Numbered from the stretch's first letter, positions 9,546 to 18,406 are shown. The stretch: 64,000 nucleotides of DNA from Megasphaera stantonii (GCF_003367905.1 NZ_CP029462.1:310001-374000); one strand, 5' to 3'. The notes: a model not told the origin generated them from the letters alone. Translations and numbers: made by a program.

Positions 9546-9587
9546 AAATCCCCTCGTTACCTGTCCCTATCGGTAACGAGGGGATTT
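9546..9587. terminator. Bidirectional terminator between converging genes
   Basis: Sixteen-base perfect arms AAATCCCCTCGTTACC and GGTAACGAGGGGATTT around a short loop. The arms end in A/T runs, so the hairpin can stop the aminopeptidase transcript and the opposing membrane-protein transcript. Confidence 0.88.
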
Positions 9588-9672
9588 GTATATTCCAATG
9601 CAAAAACGCTCCCTTACGGCAGACGACCGTGCCGTCCTCGCAAGGGAGCTATGGGAAATTCCCGGTATGTTC

Positions 9673-10565
9673 TTACCCTCTGTAGGAAAGATTATTCGAT
9701 TCCACTTCGTCGGGAGCCGTCCTGACATGGCCTTTTACAACCGTTCCGTCACCTTTAATATACGGCCGGACCGTCACCGTAGGCTCGTCGGCATAGGGAT
9801 TTATATAAGAGGAATGGTTGACGTGAGCCCCATGAACGGCGTCATAGGACACTCCGGCGCTGGGATATACGCCGGGATGCACGGTAATGCCGCTGTGAAC
9901 GGTATCAGGATATATAGGAGGCCGTACGATAATACCATCGTGAACGACGTCAGGAGAAGCCGCAGTTCCCGGATATGCAGCAGGACGGACTGCGACGCCG
10001 CTGTGGACGACGTCGGGGGCGGCGCAGCGTCAGGATATACGTCGGGACTTACGACTACGTCGCCGTGAACAACAGGGATTTTTAAGAAGGGCAAGACAAA
10101 AACGACGACCAGCAGCGGCACCAAGCCCATAATGCCGAAGGCCTGCTTCGTCGTATAGCCCATTCGATACAGCCATTTTAATATGACATGCAGCACGAGG
10201 ACTGCTGCAGCAGCTAGGGCATACGTCGTATAGCCGAGAAGGCCTATATGGGACGCGCCAAAGGCTGCGAGAACGCCGTACACATAGGCCCCGGCCAAAA
10301 TAGCGTACATATTTCGGATGATAAACCGTATGCGCATTATAAAAAATACGACGGCCAGTATAAAGGCCACAGGAGCCAAAAAGGGAAAGAGGACGCACAG
10401 CCCGCCGATTATCACGGCCAAGACGACGATCATCTTCAGTACCTGAAAGGACGTGACCAAAAAGAATACCAAAGCGGCGCCTGCCGCAAACAGCGGCGAC
10501 GTACCGGCCAGGACGAGGGCGATAAAATACAGTACTAAAAAGCTTGCGTGCATCGTCTTGTTCAT
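9673..10565 (-). CDS. Multi-span membrane protein with VVHxGxxVxPxxYP repeat tail, frameshifted
   Basis: I do not recognise the family. From the ATG at 10565 (AGGAGG upstream) the first ~165 residues form about six hydrophobic segments. A tail of repeats follows: VVHGDVVVSPDVYP, then after a one-base shift VVHSGVAVRPAAYP, VVHDGIIVRPPIYP, VHSGITVHPGVYP and a degenerate copy. It ends with a small motif (RPYIKGDGTVVKGHVRT) like those ending other short bacterial proteins. As sequenced the frame breaks in a run of five G at 10015-10019 (C on the coding strand). One more base would restore a continuous 297-residue protein that stops at 9673. Without it the frame continues as unrelated sequence to 9801. 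It lies 20 bases behind the HTH regulator gene and is probably co-transcribed with it. Confidence 0.7.
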
Positions 10566-10585
10566 AGTCGTTCCTCCTGACGGAA

Positions 10586-12058
10586 TTACGCGTCTTCGTA
10601 CAAATCAATCGTCCGTTCTACAAATCCCTTATACTGCTCGTACTTCTGCCGGATGTCCGTATAGGCATAATGATGGTACATAGGCATCTGCTTCACTTGC
10701 CTGAAAAAGGTATGGAAGCATTCAACTAATTTTTTATTCGCTACGACGTAAAACGGGCATACTGACTCGCGAATATACTGAGGATTTTTCTTAAAAAAAG
10801 CAGCCGTATAATTGGAATAAAAGGACAAATTCGTCACCTGATATTCCGACATTTCCATAGAGGCCTGAATGACGCCTACAGTGATTTTCGGATTTTTTTC
10901 CATAATATCCAGCGCATGCTGCAGGTGCATCTTGCGATAAGGAGCCTTCATCTTGAATTCCTTATCAGTAAAAAACATATATCCCGTTTCGATATAACGG
11001 ATAATCGACGTCATGGGCAACATAAATTCCACTTCGCCCGAAGCCATCATTTCATCCCACATGATCTGCAGCTGGCCAATCTGCCTCGTCACCTGTTTCG
11101 ACGCCTTGATTTCCGCCAAAAATTCGGAAACGGCCTGCGTCGGCAGCAAGAAATCAACGCCGTTTGTCAGGAAAAAGAAATATTTGTCAGACGAATAAAA
11201 GGCCGTCCGGAACCCAATATCCTCGATTCCCAAGGTTTTCACCGGAGCCAGCGCCGCTTGCTGGTTGGCAAAGCTGACGTAAAACCGGTTATAAATATCC
11301 TGGACTAAAGCCGTGTCAGAAATATAGGTACAAATGCCGATGCTGTGTTCGCTTTGAAGAGAATATTGAATAACAAACTCATTTTCCATGATAATCGTAT
11401 TGCCTTGCTTCAAGACGTCGGAATGATACAGCTTAAACTCGTAATTCAGGTATCTCCCCAAAATGATATACAGCTGCTCCGTATATTTCGTATCACGTGA
11501 CAATTTTTCCAAATCGATGCCGACGTGAATCGTAATGTGCGGCGCCGTTTCATTTGGAAATTCCAAAAATTTCCAGAAATCGATGTCCAGAAGCGTGCAG
11601 AAGTCGCCTAAAATCAGCAGGTTGCTCCCCTCTTTGGCATTTCGCATCTTCTCCTTGAACACGGTATTCATAAACAGGAAGGCGTCGTGATTCCCCGTAA
11701 TGACCTTCGCCGGTACGGAAGCCTCCTGCCGGTGGCGGCCGTGATGCTTCATAGAAAACCGATAGGCCGCACTCAATTGCTGCAATATTTCAAACTCCGC
11801 CGTTTCCCGCGTCACAGGGACGGCAAACAACACGCTCAGCTCGTCGGTCCGCCCGCTGGTGATAACCGCTTCGGCAAAGCATTTAGCCAGTTTTTCATTG
11901 ATCTGCTCGATATATTTCGTCGCCGGCAATTTTACGCCGTTCACCCACTTGCTGATATAGGATACGTCGTATCCCGTTATATTCGCCAAGACTAAATTCT
12001 TCGTTTCCGTTATCGTAATCAGTTTTTTCAATATCACTGCGTATTCTTCAGATACCAA
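10586..12058 (-). CDS. XRE-like HTH protein with a large unrecognised C-terminal domain
   Basis: The first ~60 residues look like an XRE-type helix-turn-helix (ANITGYDVSYISKWVNGVKLPA). The remaining ~430 residues resemble no domain I can name: mixed alpha/beta, with aromatic-rich blocks such as LNYEFKLYHSDV and FYSSDKYFFFLTNGVDF, and no membrane segment or signal peptide. A ligand- or peptide-sensing regulator is possible but is inference. The 490-residue protein starts at a TTG at 12058 with GAGGGGG seven bases upstream; longer in-frame starts lie within that site. It lies behind a consensus promoter overlapped by an inverted repeat, and in front of a membrane-protein gene it may control. 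Confidence 0.8.
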   Translation of the reverse strand: MVSEEYAVILKKLITITETKNLVLANITGYDVSYISKWVNGVKLPATKYIEQINEKLAKCFAEAVITSGRTDELSVLFAVPVTRETAEFEILQQLSAAYRFSMKHHGRHRQEASVPAKVITGNHDAFLFMNTVFKEKMRNAKEGSNLLILGDFCTLLDIDFWKFLEFPNETAPHITIHVGIDLEKLSRDTKYTEQLYIILGRYLNYEFKLYHSDVLKQGNTIIMENEFVIQYSLQSEHSIGICTYISDTALVQDIYNRFYVSFANQQAALAPVKTLGIEDIGFRTAFYSSDKYFFFLTNGVDFLLPTQAVSEFLAEIKASKQVTRQIGQLQIMWDEMMASGEVEFMLPMTSIIRYIETGYMFFTDKEFKMKAPYRKMHLQHALDIMEKNPKITVGVIQASMEMSEYQVTNLSFYSNYTAAFFKKNPQYIRESVCPFYVVANKKLVECFHTFFRQVKQMPMYHHYAYTDIRQKYEQYKGFVERTIDLYEDA

Positions 12059-12088
12059 GCAAATACCCCCTCGTTGTGGCATATTGCT

Positions 12089-12136
12089 ATGCTATCATGT
12101 TTTTCATGGCATGACAAGAATGAAAGGCATGTCATG
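12089..12136 (-). promoter_or_regulatory. Promoter and possible operator of the HTH regulator
   Basis: On the minus strand TTGTCA (12112-12117) and TAGCAT (12089-12094) are separated by 17 bases. An inverted repeat CATGACA (12110-12116) / TGTCATG (12130-12136) covers the -35, as expected for an autoregulated HTH gene. Confidence 0.5.
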
Positions 12137-12167
12137 AGGAATAGTTATGCAATATTACTGAAAATAA

Positions 12168-12215
12168 AAATCGCCCGATATACGCAGTAAATTACAGCAT
12201 ATATCGGGCAATTTT
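12168..12215 (-). terminator. Terminator after the GltD-like gene
   Basis: Long arms TTGCCCGATATATGC and GTATATCGGGCGA enclose a short loop and are followed by TTTTTATTTT on the minus strand. The hairpin separates the GltD-like gene from the HTH regulator promoter. Confidence 0.82.
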
Positions 12216-12279
12216 ATCGTTCCATATTTATTTATTATGAAGAATCTTTATAAGAAATGAATTTTTTTCATAAAGATTC

Positions 12280-13638
12280 TCACTGACACTTAGCCATCAG
12301 GTGCTTGGCCTTTATATACTGGTCGATGCCGACAGCCACTTTCTTCCCTTCGCGCATAGCCAATACGACGGTTGCCGGTTTATGGACGATGTCGCCGGCG
12401 GCGAATACGCCGGGCTGGCTGGTCATGCCGTACGGTTCGTCCTTCGTGAAGATATATCCGTCGCCGTTCATATCGACGTCAAACTGGCGCATGCAGTCCA
12501 ATTCCGGCCGGTTGCCGATAGCGGCAATGATCTTATTGGCCGGTACGACGCCGAATTCTCCTGTCGGCACCATCGTAGCGTCTTCCAAAATCTGCTGTTT
12601 TTCGTACTGCAGGCCTTCTACATGGTCCTGACCTACGACAGCCTTCGGAGCCGAGTAGAATTTAAAGGCGACGCCGTCGGCCTTTGCCGCTTCATATTCC
12701 GAAGGCAGGCACTTCATATTCTTTTCCGCCCGGCGGTATACGATAGTGACCTTGGCCTTCAGGCGCAGGGCCGTACGAGCCGCGTCGATAGCTACGTTGC
12801 CGGCGCCTACGACGATGACGTCGTCTCCGGGCTGAATCGGCAGGTCTTCCTGCTTCGCCTGGCCGAGCTGTACCTGCTGAACCTGAGTCAGGAAATGCTG
12901 CGCGTCGACGACGCCGTCGACCGTATCGTTTTCAACGCCCAAATTCCAGCCTACAGGCGCGCCAGTTGCGATGAAGACGGCTTCATAGCCTTCGGCAAAC
13001 AAATCGCTGATTTGCTTATCCGCGCCGATTTTCGTATTGAATTGGAAGACGGCGCCCAGCTGCTGCAGGTATTCCATTTCCCGGTATACGTGCTTTTTGT
13101 GCAGGCGGAACGAAGGAATGCCGAACATGAGCATGCCGCCCGGTTCGGAAGCGCTTTCAAAAATCGTCACGTCGTACTGCCGGCTGAGCAGCTCGTGCGC
13201 GGCAGCCAATCCGGCAGGGCCGCTGCCGATTACGGCGACCTTAGCGACAGCGTCGCCTTTTTTCGGAAGGGGCAGCAATCCGCCTTCAAAGCACTTGTCG
13301 GCTACAAAGCGTTCCAGCTTGCCGATTTCGACGTGTTTTCCTTTCTTGCCCAATACGCAGGCGCCTTCGCACTGCTTTTCCCACGGGCAGACGCGGCCGC
13401 AGATGCCGGGCAGACAGCTGTTGTGCGCGATGTGTTCGGCCGCTTCGCCGATATTGCCCTGAGCCAGCGCATGAATAAACTGGGGAATTTCATTGTTGAT
13501 GGGACAACCCTTGCGGCACTGCGGAACAGCGCAGTTCAGGCAGCGGCGCGCTTCTTCGACGGCTTCCTTCAAGCTGGCAAAATCGGCGCTTTCCAACGGT
13601 TCCTGTTCAAATCCCAAGACGTCTTTATACTCTACCAT
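12280..13638 (-). CDS. GltD-like FAD/NAD(P) oxidoreductase with iron-sulfur N-terminus
   Basis: Family of the glutamate synthase small subunit, which passes electrons from NAD(P)H through FAD and iron-sulfur clusters. The N-terminus has the two cysteine groups of the Fer4_20 domain (CLNCAVPQCRKGCP and CLPGICGRVCPWEKQCEGAC). An FAD-binding Rossmann motif (VIGSGPAGLAAAHELL), an NADPH-binding motif (VVGAGNVAIDAARTALR) and a C-terminal FAD motif (GVFAAGDIV) follow. Its 452 residues are a normal length. No large GltB subunit lies next to it, so it may be a stand-alone enzyme, such as a GltA-type or NfnB-like/sulfide dehydrogenase subunit, rather than true glutamate synthase. The ATG has AAAGGATGA upstream, and the promoter region carries repeated GTATAC boxes. 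Confidence 0.9.
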   Translation of the reverse strand: MVEYKDVLGFEQEPLESADFASLKEAVEEARRCLNCAVPQCRKGCPINNEIPQFIHALAQGNIGEAAEHIAHNSCLPGICGRVCPWEKQCEGACVLGKKGKHVEIGKLERFVADKCFEGGLLPLPKKGDAVAKVAVIGSGPAGLAAAHELLSRQYDVTIFESASEPGGMLMFGIPSFRLHKKHVYREMEYLQQLGAVFQFNTKIGADKQISDLFAEGYEAVFIATGAPVGWNLGVENDTVDGVVDAQHFLTQVQQVQLGQAKQEDLPIQPGDDVIVVGAGNVAIDAARTALRLKAKVTIVYRRAEKNMKCLPSEYEAAKADGVAFKFYSAPKAVVGQDHVEGLQYEKQQILEDATMVPTGEFGVVPANKIIAAIGNRPELDCMRQFDVDMNGDGYIFTKDEPYGMTSQPGVFAAGDIVHKPATVVLAMREGKKVAVGIDQYIKAKHLMAKCQ

Positions 13639-13661
13639 AGTTTCTCATCCTTTGCGTTTTA

Positions 13662-13690
13662 ATAGTATACAACACGTATAGTATACAACA
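13662..13690 (-). promoter_or_regulatory. Tandem 13-base repeat with GTATAC boxes before the GltD-like gene
   Basis: The minus strand carries TGTTGTATACTAT twice (13662-13674 and 13678-13690), 16 bases apart, each with a palindromic GTATAC that also supplies a possible -10 (TATACT). A perfect 13-base repeat this close to a start codon suggests a regulator site. A related cluster lies before the disulfide oxidoreductase gene at 27029. Confidence 0.45.
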
Positions 13691-13704
13691 TTTCGACAAA
13701 AAAA

Positions 13705-13749
13705 GTCATCCCGAAACAGCAGGACCTAGTTCCCCTGTTTCGGGATGAC
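13705..13749 (-). terminator. Terminator after the 3-hydroxyacyl-CoA dehydrogenase gene
   Basis: Perfect 15-base arms GTCATCCCGAAACAG and CTGTTTCGGGATGAC, followed on the minus strand by TTTTTTT. Confidence 0.9.
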
Positions 13750-13793
13750 AGCTGCATCATCGCGTCAGCACATTCAACGGTCCAGATTGAACC

Positions 13794-14753
13794 TTAGAAT
13801 TTTTGACCAGATGCGTCTTTTTTCAGCCATTCGATGAGGACTTCTTCTCTCGTCCGTTTGATTCTGTCAATATCTTCCGGAGTCCAGTTGTACAAGCCCG
13901 TGCCGGTCTTAGCACCCAAGTTGCCTTCGTCGACGCATTTCTTCATGACGTCGGAAGCTTCCTTATCGTCAGCCAGGTCGGCGTTCAAGTAAGCGGAGAT
14001 GTTGTAGAAGATATCGAGACCGCCAAAGTCAGCCGTTTCGATCGGGCCCGTTACGCCTAAGCGGCGGCCGATGCTGTATTTGCAGATGGTGTCGACAGCT
14101 TCTGCCGTAGCGATGCCTTCTTTTACGCAGTGCAGGGCTTCACGAAGCAGAGCAAACTGGAGGCGGTTGCCGACGAAGCCCGGAGCTTCTTTCAGCAGCG
14201 CAACCGGTTTTTTGCCGATTTTTTCCATGAGCTTCCACGTGATGTCGACCGTTTCCTGGTTCGTCTTAGCGCCCGGAACGATTTCAACCAACGGAATCAG
14301 ATGAGGAGGATTCCAGAAGTGAGCGACGACGAAGCGTTCGGGATGATCCAAAGCCGAAGCGACTTCTGTCGGGGACAATCCGGAAGAGTCCGTAGCAAAG
14401 ATAACGTCGGGTCCTAAGTAGGATTCCATTTCTTTGTAAACGGCTTTTTTGATATCCAGATCTTCTGCAACCGATTCGATGACGAAATCAGCGTTGGCAG
14501 CAGCGTCTTTCAGCGTCGTTACGCCGTGGATGCGGCTGAGGAGGCCTTTTTCTTCTTCTTCCGTCAAGAGGTCGTTCGCTTTCATAACGTCCAGCGTGAA
14601 GTGGATATTTTTCATAGCCCGTTCGATACTGGCATCCTTACGACCGAACATGTTGACTTCGTAACCGCTCTTTGCAAAAGCAATCGCCGTGCCGAAACCC
14701 ATCGTTCCGCAACCGAGGTTGCAAATCGTCTTAATGTCTTCGAATTTTTTCAT
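13794..14753 (-). CDS. 3-hydroxyacyl-CoA dehydrogenase family protein
   Basis: NAD(P)-dependent oxidation or reduction of 3-hydroxyacyl-CoA, as in butyrate metabolism. The 319-residue protein has the dinucleotide motif GCGTMGFGTAIAFAKSG at the N-terminus. The catalytic His block AHFWNPPHLIPLVEIVPG lies near residue 140, then KEAPGFVGNRLQFAL, and the C-terminal domain GPIETADFGGLDIFYNI and GNLGAKTGTGLYNW. The ATG follows GGAAGG. It lies 80 bases behind atoE, so the two are probably one transcript for short-chain fatty acid use. Family members also include carnitine dehydrogenase and lambda-crystallin-like enzymes; 3-hydroxybutyryl-CoA is the likely but unproven substrate. Confidence 0.85.
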   Translation of the reverse strand: MKKFEDIKTICNLGCGTMGFGTAIAFAKSGYEVNMFGRKDASIERAMKNIHFTLDVMKANDLLTEEEEKGLLSRIHGVTTLKDAAANADFVIESVAEDLDIKKAVYKEMESYLGPDVIFATDSSGLSPTEVASALDHPERFVVAHFWNPPHLIPLVEIVPGAKTNQETVDITWKLMEKIGKKPVALLKEAPGFVGNRLQFALLREALHCVKEGIATAEAVDTICKYSIGRRLGVTGPIETADFGGLDIFYNISAYLNADLADDKEASDVMKKCVDEGNLGAKTGTGLYNWTPEDIDRIKRTREEVLIEWLKKDASGQKF

Positions 14754-14833
14754 GTGTTTTTACCTTCCTTCTCTTGTGTATTTTTAATTTTTACTAACTC
14801 TTACTAAACTACACTCTGCTCTCTACTATAATC

Positions 14834-16204
14834 TTAGACTGCAAACGGAATGAATGTCAAGCCGAAGATCATGATAAGAGCCAAAACGATGAAGGCTACA
14901 AAGCTGTAACCGACGAAGTCCTTGAATTCCAAGCCGCAGACTGCCATGAACGGTACGGCGAAGAACGGCTGAACCAATGCAGTCAAGTCGCCGCCAAACA
15001 TGTAGGCGATAACGGTCTGCGCGTCGGGAACGCCCAAGGCCTTGCCGGCAGGAATAAGGAACGGAGCTTCGATAACCCACTTGCTGCCGCCGGACGGAAT
15101 GAAGTAGCTGATGATACTGCTCAGGATAGCAGCGATAGCCGGGAACGTCGTCGTCGTGCTGAAGGAAATAACCCAAGCGGCGATCGTATCGACGAGGCCC
15201 GTAAATTTCATGATACCAAAGATACCGGCATAGAACGGGAACTGGAGGATAACGCCCCAGGCTGCCGGCGTGGAAGCCTTAACAGCTTTCAGCATAGCTG
15301 CCGGAGAACCGTACAGCCAGATGATCAAGGTCAGGAACAAGAAGTTCAAGACGTTGATGTCCAAGGATTGACCGAGGATGAAGAAATGATAGAACAGGTA
15401 CGCCAGGAACATGAGGCCGATGATGTAGGAGCACCACGGTTTATACGTAACCCATTCGCTCGGCGTCTTGATTTCCACTTTCGTATCTGCAGCAGGCGGA
15501 TCGATCTGAGCCAGAGCCGGATTCCACTGAGAAATGGATACCATTTTTTCCTTGTTCTTAGGCTGAAGTACGAAGCCGAAGAGGACGAGGATAGCGATGA
15601 TGGAAGCTGCTGTCAGAATCAGGTTGTACGGATGGAAGATAGTCATGGAAATAGGAATAACGCCCATTTCTTTGACCATGAAGTGGTCAGCCGTAGCGAC
15701 GAGCAGCGGAGCCGAACCGGAAAGACCCATGTGCCAGATGAAGAACGGCGTCCAGCCGGCACCGCACAGATAGCGGTAGTCGATGGCAATGCCTTTGCGT
15801 TCAGCCTGGACAGCCAGGTTCTTACAAATCAGGGCGGCGAATACTAAGCCGAAGCCCCAGTTCAAATAGTAGCCAATCGTGGAAAGGATGACGCAGTATA
15901 CATATACGCCAGTAGGAGAATTAGGTTTGCTGCAGGCCGAGGAAATGAGGCGCGTGCAGATAGGCGTCGTTGCCAATGCATAGCCCGTAATAACGATTAA
16001 GGACATCTGCATGGAGAATGCCAGCAAGGTCCAGAAACCTTTGCCCCAGGCGATAACCGTTTCGAAGGGGCTGGCCGGCGTGAAGATAAGTGCTAAAATA
16101 AATGCGACAATAGTAAGAATTAAAGCGATGACATACGAATCAGGTACCCATTTTTGGGCAAAGTCGGTAAAATAATCAGTAAATTGCTTCTTTTGAGTAG
16201 ACAT
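14834..16204 (-). CDS. atoE: Short-chain fatty acid transporter, AtoE family
   Basis: Inner-membrane transporter for short-chain fatty acids such as acetoacetate or butyrate. The 456-residue protein is almost all hydrophobic, with about a dozen spans. Family blocks include FWTLLAFSMQMSLIVITGYAL, NWGFGLVFAALICKNLA, and near the C-terminus IPSGGSKWVIEAPFLIPA. I chose the second of two ATG codons (16204), which has AAAGGAGAA at normal spacing; the ATG at 16210 is only two bases from it. A dyad operator and a TATAAT lie upstream, and the acyl-CoA dehydrogenase gene follows. Confidence 0.92.
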   Translation of the reverse strand: MSTQKKQFTDYFTDFAQKWVPDSYVIALILTIVAFILALIFTPASPFETVIAWGKGFWTLLAFSMQMSLIVITGYALATTPICTRLISSACSKPNSPTGVYVYCVILSTIGYYLNWGFGLVFAALICKNLAVQAERKGIAIDYRYLCGAGWTPFFIWHMGLSGSAPLLVATADHFMVKEMGVIPISMTIFHPYNLILTAASIIAILVLFGFVLQPKNKEKMVSISQWNPALAQIDPPAADTKVEIKTPSEWVTYKPWCSYIIGLMFLAYLFYHFFILGQSLDINVLNFLFLTLIIWLYGSPAAMLKAVKASTPAAWGVILQFPFYAGIFGIMKFTGLVDTIAAWVISFSTTTTFPAIAAILSSIISYFIPSGGSKWVIEAPFLIPAGKALGVPDAQTVIAYMFGGDLTALVQPFFAVPFMAVCGLEFKDFVGYSFVAFIVLALIMIFGLTFIPFAV

Positions 16205-16304
16205 ACTCATTTCTCCTTTCTTTGTTTTATTGTGACACCTTTCACCTAATACGGCGGTCTTCCGCCTTTCCTTCAGAAGACTGCCTTTTCTCCTAATATG
16301 CTAC

Positions 16305-16340
16305 ACTGTTATTATACCCTGTTTTATATTGAATAACAGT
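16305..16340 (-). promoter_or_regulatory. Dyad operator and promoter of atoE
   Basis: Perfect nine-base inverted repeat ACTGTTATT (16305-16313) and AATAACAGT (16332-16340), with 18 bases between the arms. The minus-strand -10 TATAAT (16311-16316) overlaps one arm and the weak -35 overlaps the other, so a bound dimer would block the atoE promoter. Confidence 0.55.
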
Positions 16341-16710
16341 TAGAATTAATAGACTATATTGACCAAATAAACGAAAAATTGAATTCACTTGATTCATATT
16401 TAAATTTTAACGAATCATATTGAATACTCTTAAATATTTGCCAACCATTTTCTCGTTATATCATAAAACTGATATATTTTCCCTCCTATCTGCCGGAACA
16501 GCACTGTGTACTGCGCCTTACTGCAAAAAAATATCTCTATATATGCTGCCCTGCATGCTCCTTGACTACGGAGATGGCATGCTGTGGAAAGGCAAGAAAT
16601 TTTTTGACTATACGGGAATATTTCGTTTTATAAATTATTTTTGTGCTGCATATTATTTTATACGACAAATATGCAATGCGACAGGCATACTCTTTGTTCC
16701 TAACGTAACA
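16341..16710. other. AT-rich intergenic region without a supported gene
   Basis: This stretch lies between the atoE promoter and the terminator of the topA-TVP38 transcript. A plus-strand frame of about 120 codons runs through it, but it also runs through the terminator, has no ribosome binding site and looks like no protein. I see nothing else in it. Confidence 0.6.
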
Positions 16711-16742
16711 AACCGCCCCCTGCTGACAGACAGGGAGCGGTT
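16711..16742 (-). terminator. Terminator at the end of the topA to TVP38 gene string
   Basis: Twelve-base arms (AACCGCTCCCTG and CAGGGGGCGGTT, one mismatch) with an eight-base loop, followed by TTTG on the minus strand. Confidence 0.75.
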
Positions 16743-16755
16743 CACTGGGAATGGA

Positions 16756-17484
16756 CTATTTTTTCTCCATATTTCTCTTCAATTGTTCTAATACTTTCTT
16801 GGCCTTTTGACGGCGGTTCCAATACCACAGGCCGCCGTATACGATGACGACGATGACGATCAGGACCGTCAGGCGGCCGGCGTTGTCTTCCAGCATTACG
16901 ACGTCGTGCCCGACGACGACTTCCACGGCAACGGAAGGCAGCTTGCCGATCAGCGTGCCCAGTATATAATCGCGGTAGCTGATGCTGCTCAGCGCCCCCA
17001 GGGCCGTAATCAGCCCGTTCGGCGAGTACGGCAGAGCTCTGGCGACGGCCATGGATTTCAGCGTGCTGTATTCGTCCAGCTTGCTGAGCATACGGCTCTT
17101 TTCAATGAGCTCCTTAGCTTTATGGCGAAACAGCGTCCGCATGAAAAAGAAGCTGATGACGACGCCGATCGTCTCGGCCAGCCAGGAAATGACCGTCCCG
17201 GCGGCGATGCCGAATAAGACGCCGTTAGCCGCCGAAATAAAGATAGACGGGAGAAATCCGACGATATTGATGACGATGTCGATGATCATGCTGACGACGA
17301 CGGCCCACACGCCGAAGGAGCGCAGGTATTCAATCGTCCCGTCTAAATTGCCGCTGACGGACAAGTCCCATACAGTGCGGTAAAAATCGGGTATCAGCAG
17401 GTGAATGCCGCCTAATACGCCGATCAGCAAGGCAAAGAATATAATTTTTATATGTGTTTCCGACAAAGTAGCAGCGTGTTTCAT
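16756..17484 (-). CDS. TVP38/TMEM64 family membrane protein
   Basis: Integral membrane protein of the VTT/DedA-like superfamily. Roles in lipid scrambling or membrane homeostasis are proposed for the family; the substrate here is unknown. The 242 residues hold about five hydrophobic segments. The family signature is in the middle: GFLPSIFISAANGVLFG, ISWLAETIGVVISFFFMR and a loop ARALPYSPNGLITALGALS. The C-terminus is basic. It lies three bases after the EamA transporter gene and is the last gene of the long minus-strand string, with a terminator behind it. Confidence 0.9.
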   Translation of the reverse strand: MKHAATLSETHIKIIFFALLIGVLGGIHLLIPDFYRTVWDLSVSGNLDGTIEYLRSFGVWAVVVSMIIDIVINIVGFLPSIFISAANGVLFGIAAGTVISWLAETIGVVISFFFMRTLFRHKAKELIEKSRMLSKLDEYSTLKSMAVARALPYSPNGLITALGALSSISYRDYILGTLIGKLPSVAVEVVVGHDVVMLEDNAGRLTVLIVIVVIVYGGLWYWNRRQKAKKVLEQLKRNMEKK

Positions 17485-17487
17485 GGC

Positions 17488-18375
17488 TTATCCTTTACGT
17501 TCCCGTACGGTCACAATGGTACGATTCCGAATCCGGTCGTGCTTTAATTTCGTCAAATACATGGAACCTCCGACAATGCAGATACCGCCCATAATCGTCA
17601 TAGCCGTCAGCATTTCATCAAAGAAGACGAAGCCCCAGAGGGCGTTGAACACGACGGCAATGTACGCGACGAAGCTGACGACGACAGGGTTTCCGTAAGC
17701 GTAGGCATCGGTCATCCAGATCTGGGCAACGACGGTAATAACGCCTAAGGCGGCGTACAACAGCCATTCCTTGCCGTTCGGCATCTGGAAATCGAAGCCC
17801 ATGAGAATCGCGCCGGCCACGGCTGCGCAAAAGAGAAAATAAAAGACGATTTCGTACTGATGATGGCGGCCGGAACCGGTCAGTTTGCTGATCGTCGTAT
17901 AGGCCATGGCAGCAAACAGGGCCTGGGCCAGCACGAACAGGGAATACACGTTGAACGATGAGAAATTCCACGGCCGTACGACCAGGCAGGCGCCGACGAC
18001 GATGACGACTAAGGGCAGTCCCGCCCCCTTCGGCATGACTTCCTTTAAGAATATGGCCGCAAATATCATGACGAAAAACGCCGACAGCTGGGATAAAATC
18101 GACACGTCAGCCAGAGGCATGCCCCGCAGGGCATAGAAAATGCAAATCATGCCCGCGCCGCCGACGACGCCGCGAAACCACAGCGTCGGACGGTCGTACT
18201 TGGAAAAATGGATGTGCTGGGCCTTCATGAGCGCCAAAATGAGCAAGGCGCTCAAAAAGCCGCGGAAAAACGATATTTCTCCTGTACTCATCGTATACGA
18301 CAATTCTTTAACGATGACATTTTGCAAGCTAAACGCCAGCGACGACAATATCATGTAAATGACGCCTTTACTCAT
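17488..18375 (-). CDS. EamA/DMT family transporter
   Basis: Drug/metabolite transporter with ten predicted spans in two EamA repeats, 295 residues. N-terminal blocks SSLAFSLQNVIVKELSY and GEISFFRGFLSALLIL are typical, and the second repeat starts near YAALGVITVVAQIWMTDAYAYG. Members export amino acids or other metabolites. Lying 31 bases after threonine synthase, it could export threonine or a relative, but that is only inferred from position. The ATG has AAAGGAAG upstream. Confidence 0.9.
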   Translation of the reverse strand: MSKGVIYMILSSLAFSLQNVIVKELSYTMSTGEISFFRGFLSALLILALMKAQHIHFSKYDRPTLWFRGVVGGAGMICIFYALRGMPLADVSILSQLSAFFVMIFAAIFLKEVMPKGAGLPLVVIVVGACLVVRPWNFSSFNVYSLFVLAQALFAAMAYTTISKLTGSGRHHQYEIVFYFLFCAAVAGAILMGFDFQMPNGKEWLLYAALGVITVVAQIWMTDAYAYGNPVVVSFVAYIAVVFNALWGFVFFDEMLTAMTIMGGICIVGGSMYLTKLKHDRIRNRTIVTVRERKG

Positions 18376-18406
18376 ACGACTTCCTTTACCTCTTCCCTAT
18401 CAAGGC

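Noticed and set aside
9586-10068. Plus-strand frame of 160 codons after the aminopeptidase terminator
   Set aside because: It begins in the terminator and is the reverse of the VVHxGxxVxP repeat DNA of the membrane protein.
16420-16791. 123-codon plus-strand frame between atoE and the TVP38 gene
   Set aside because: No ribosome binding site, no family features, and it reads through the terminator and into the antisense of the TVP38 gene.
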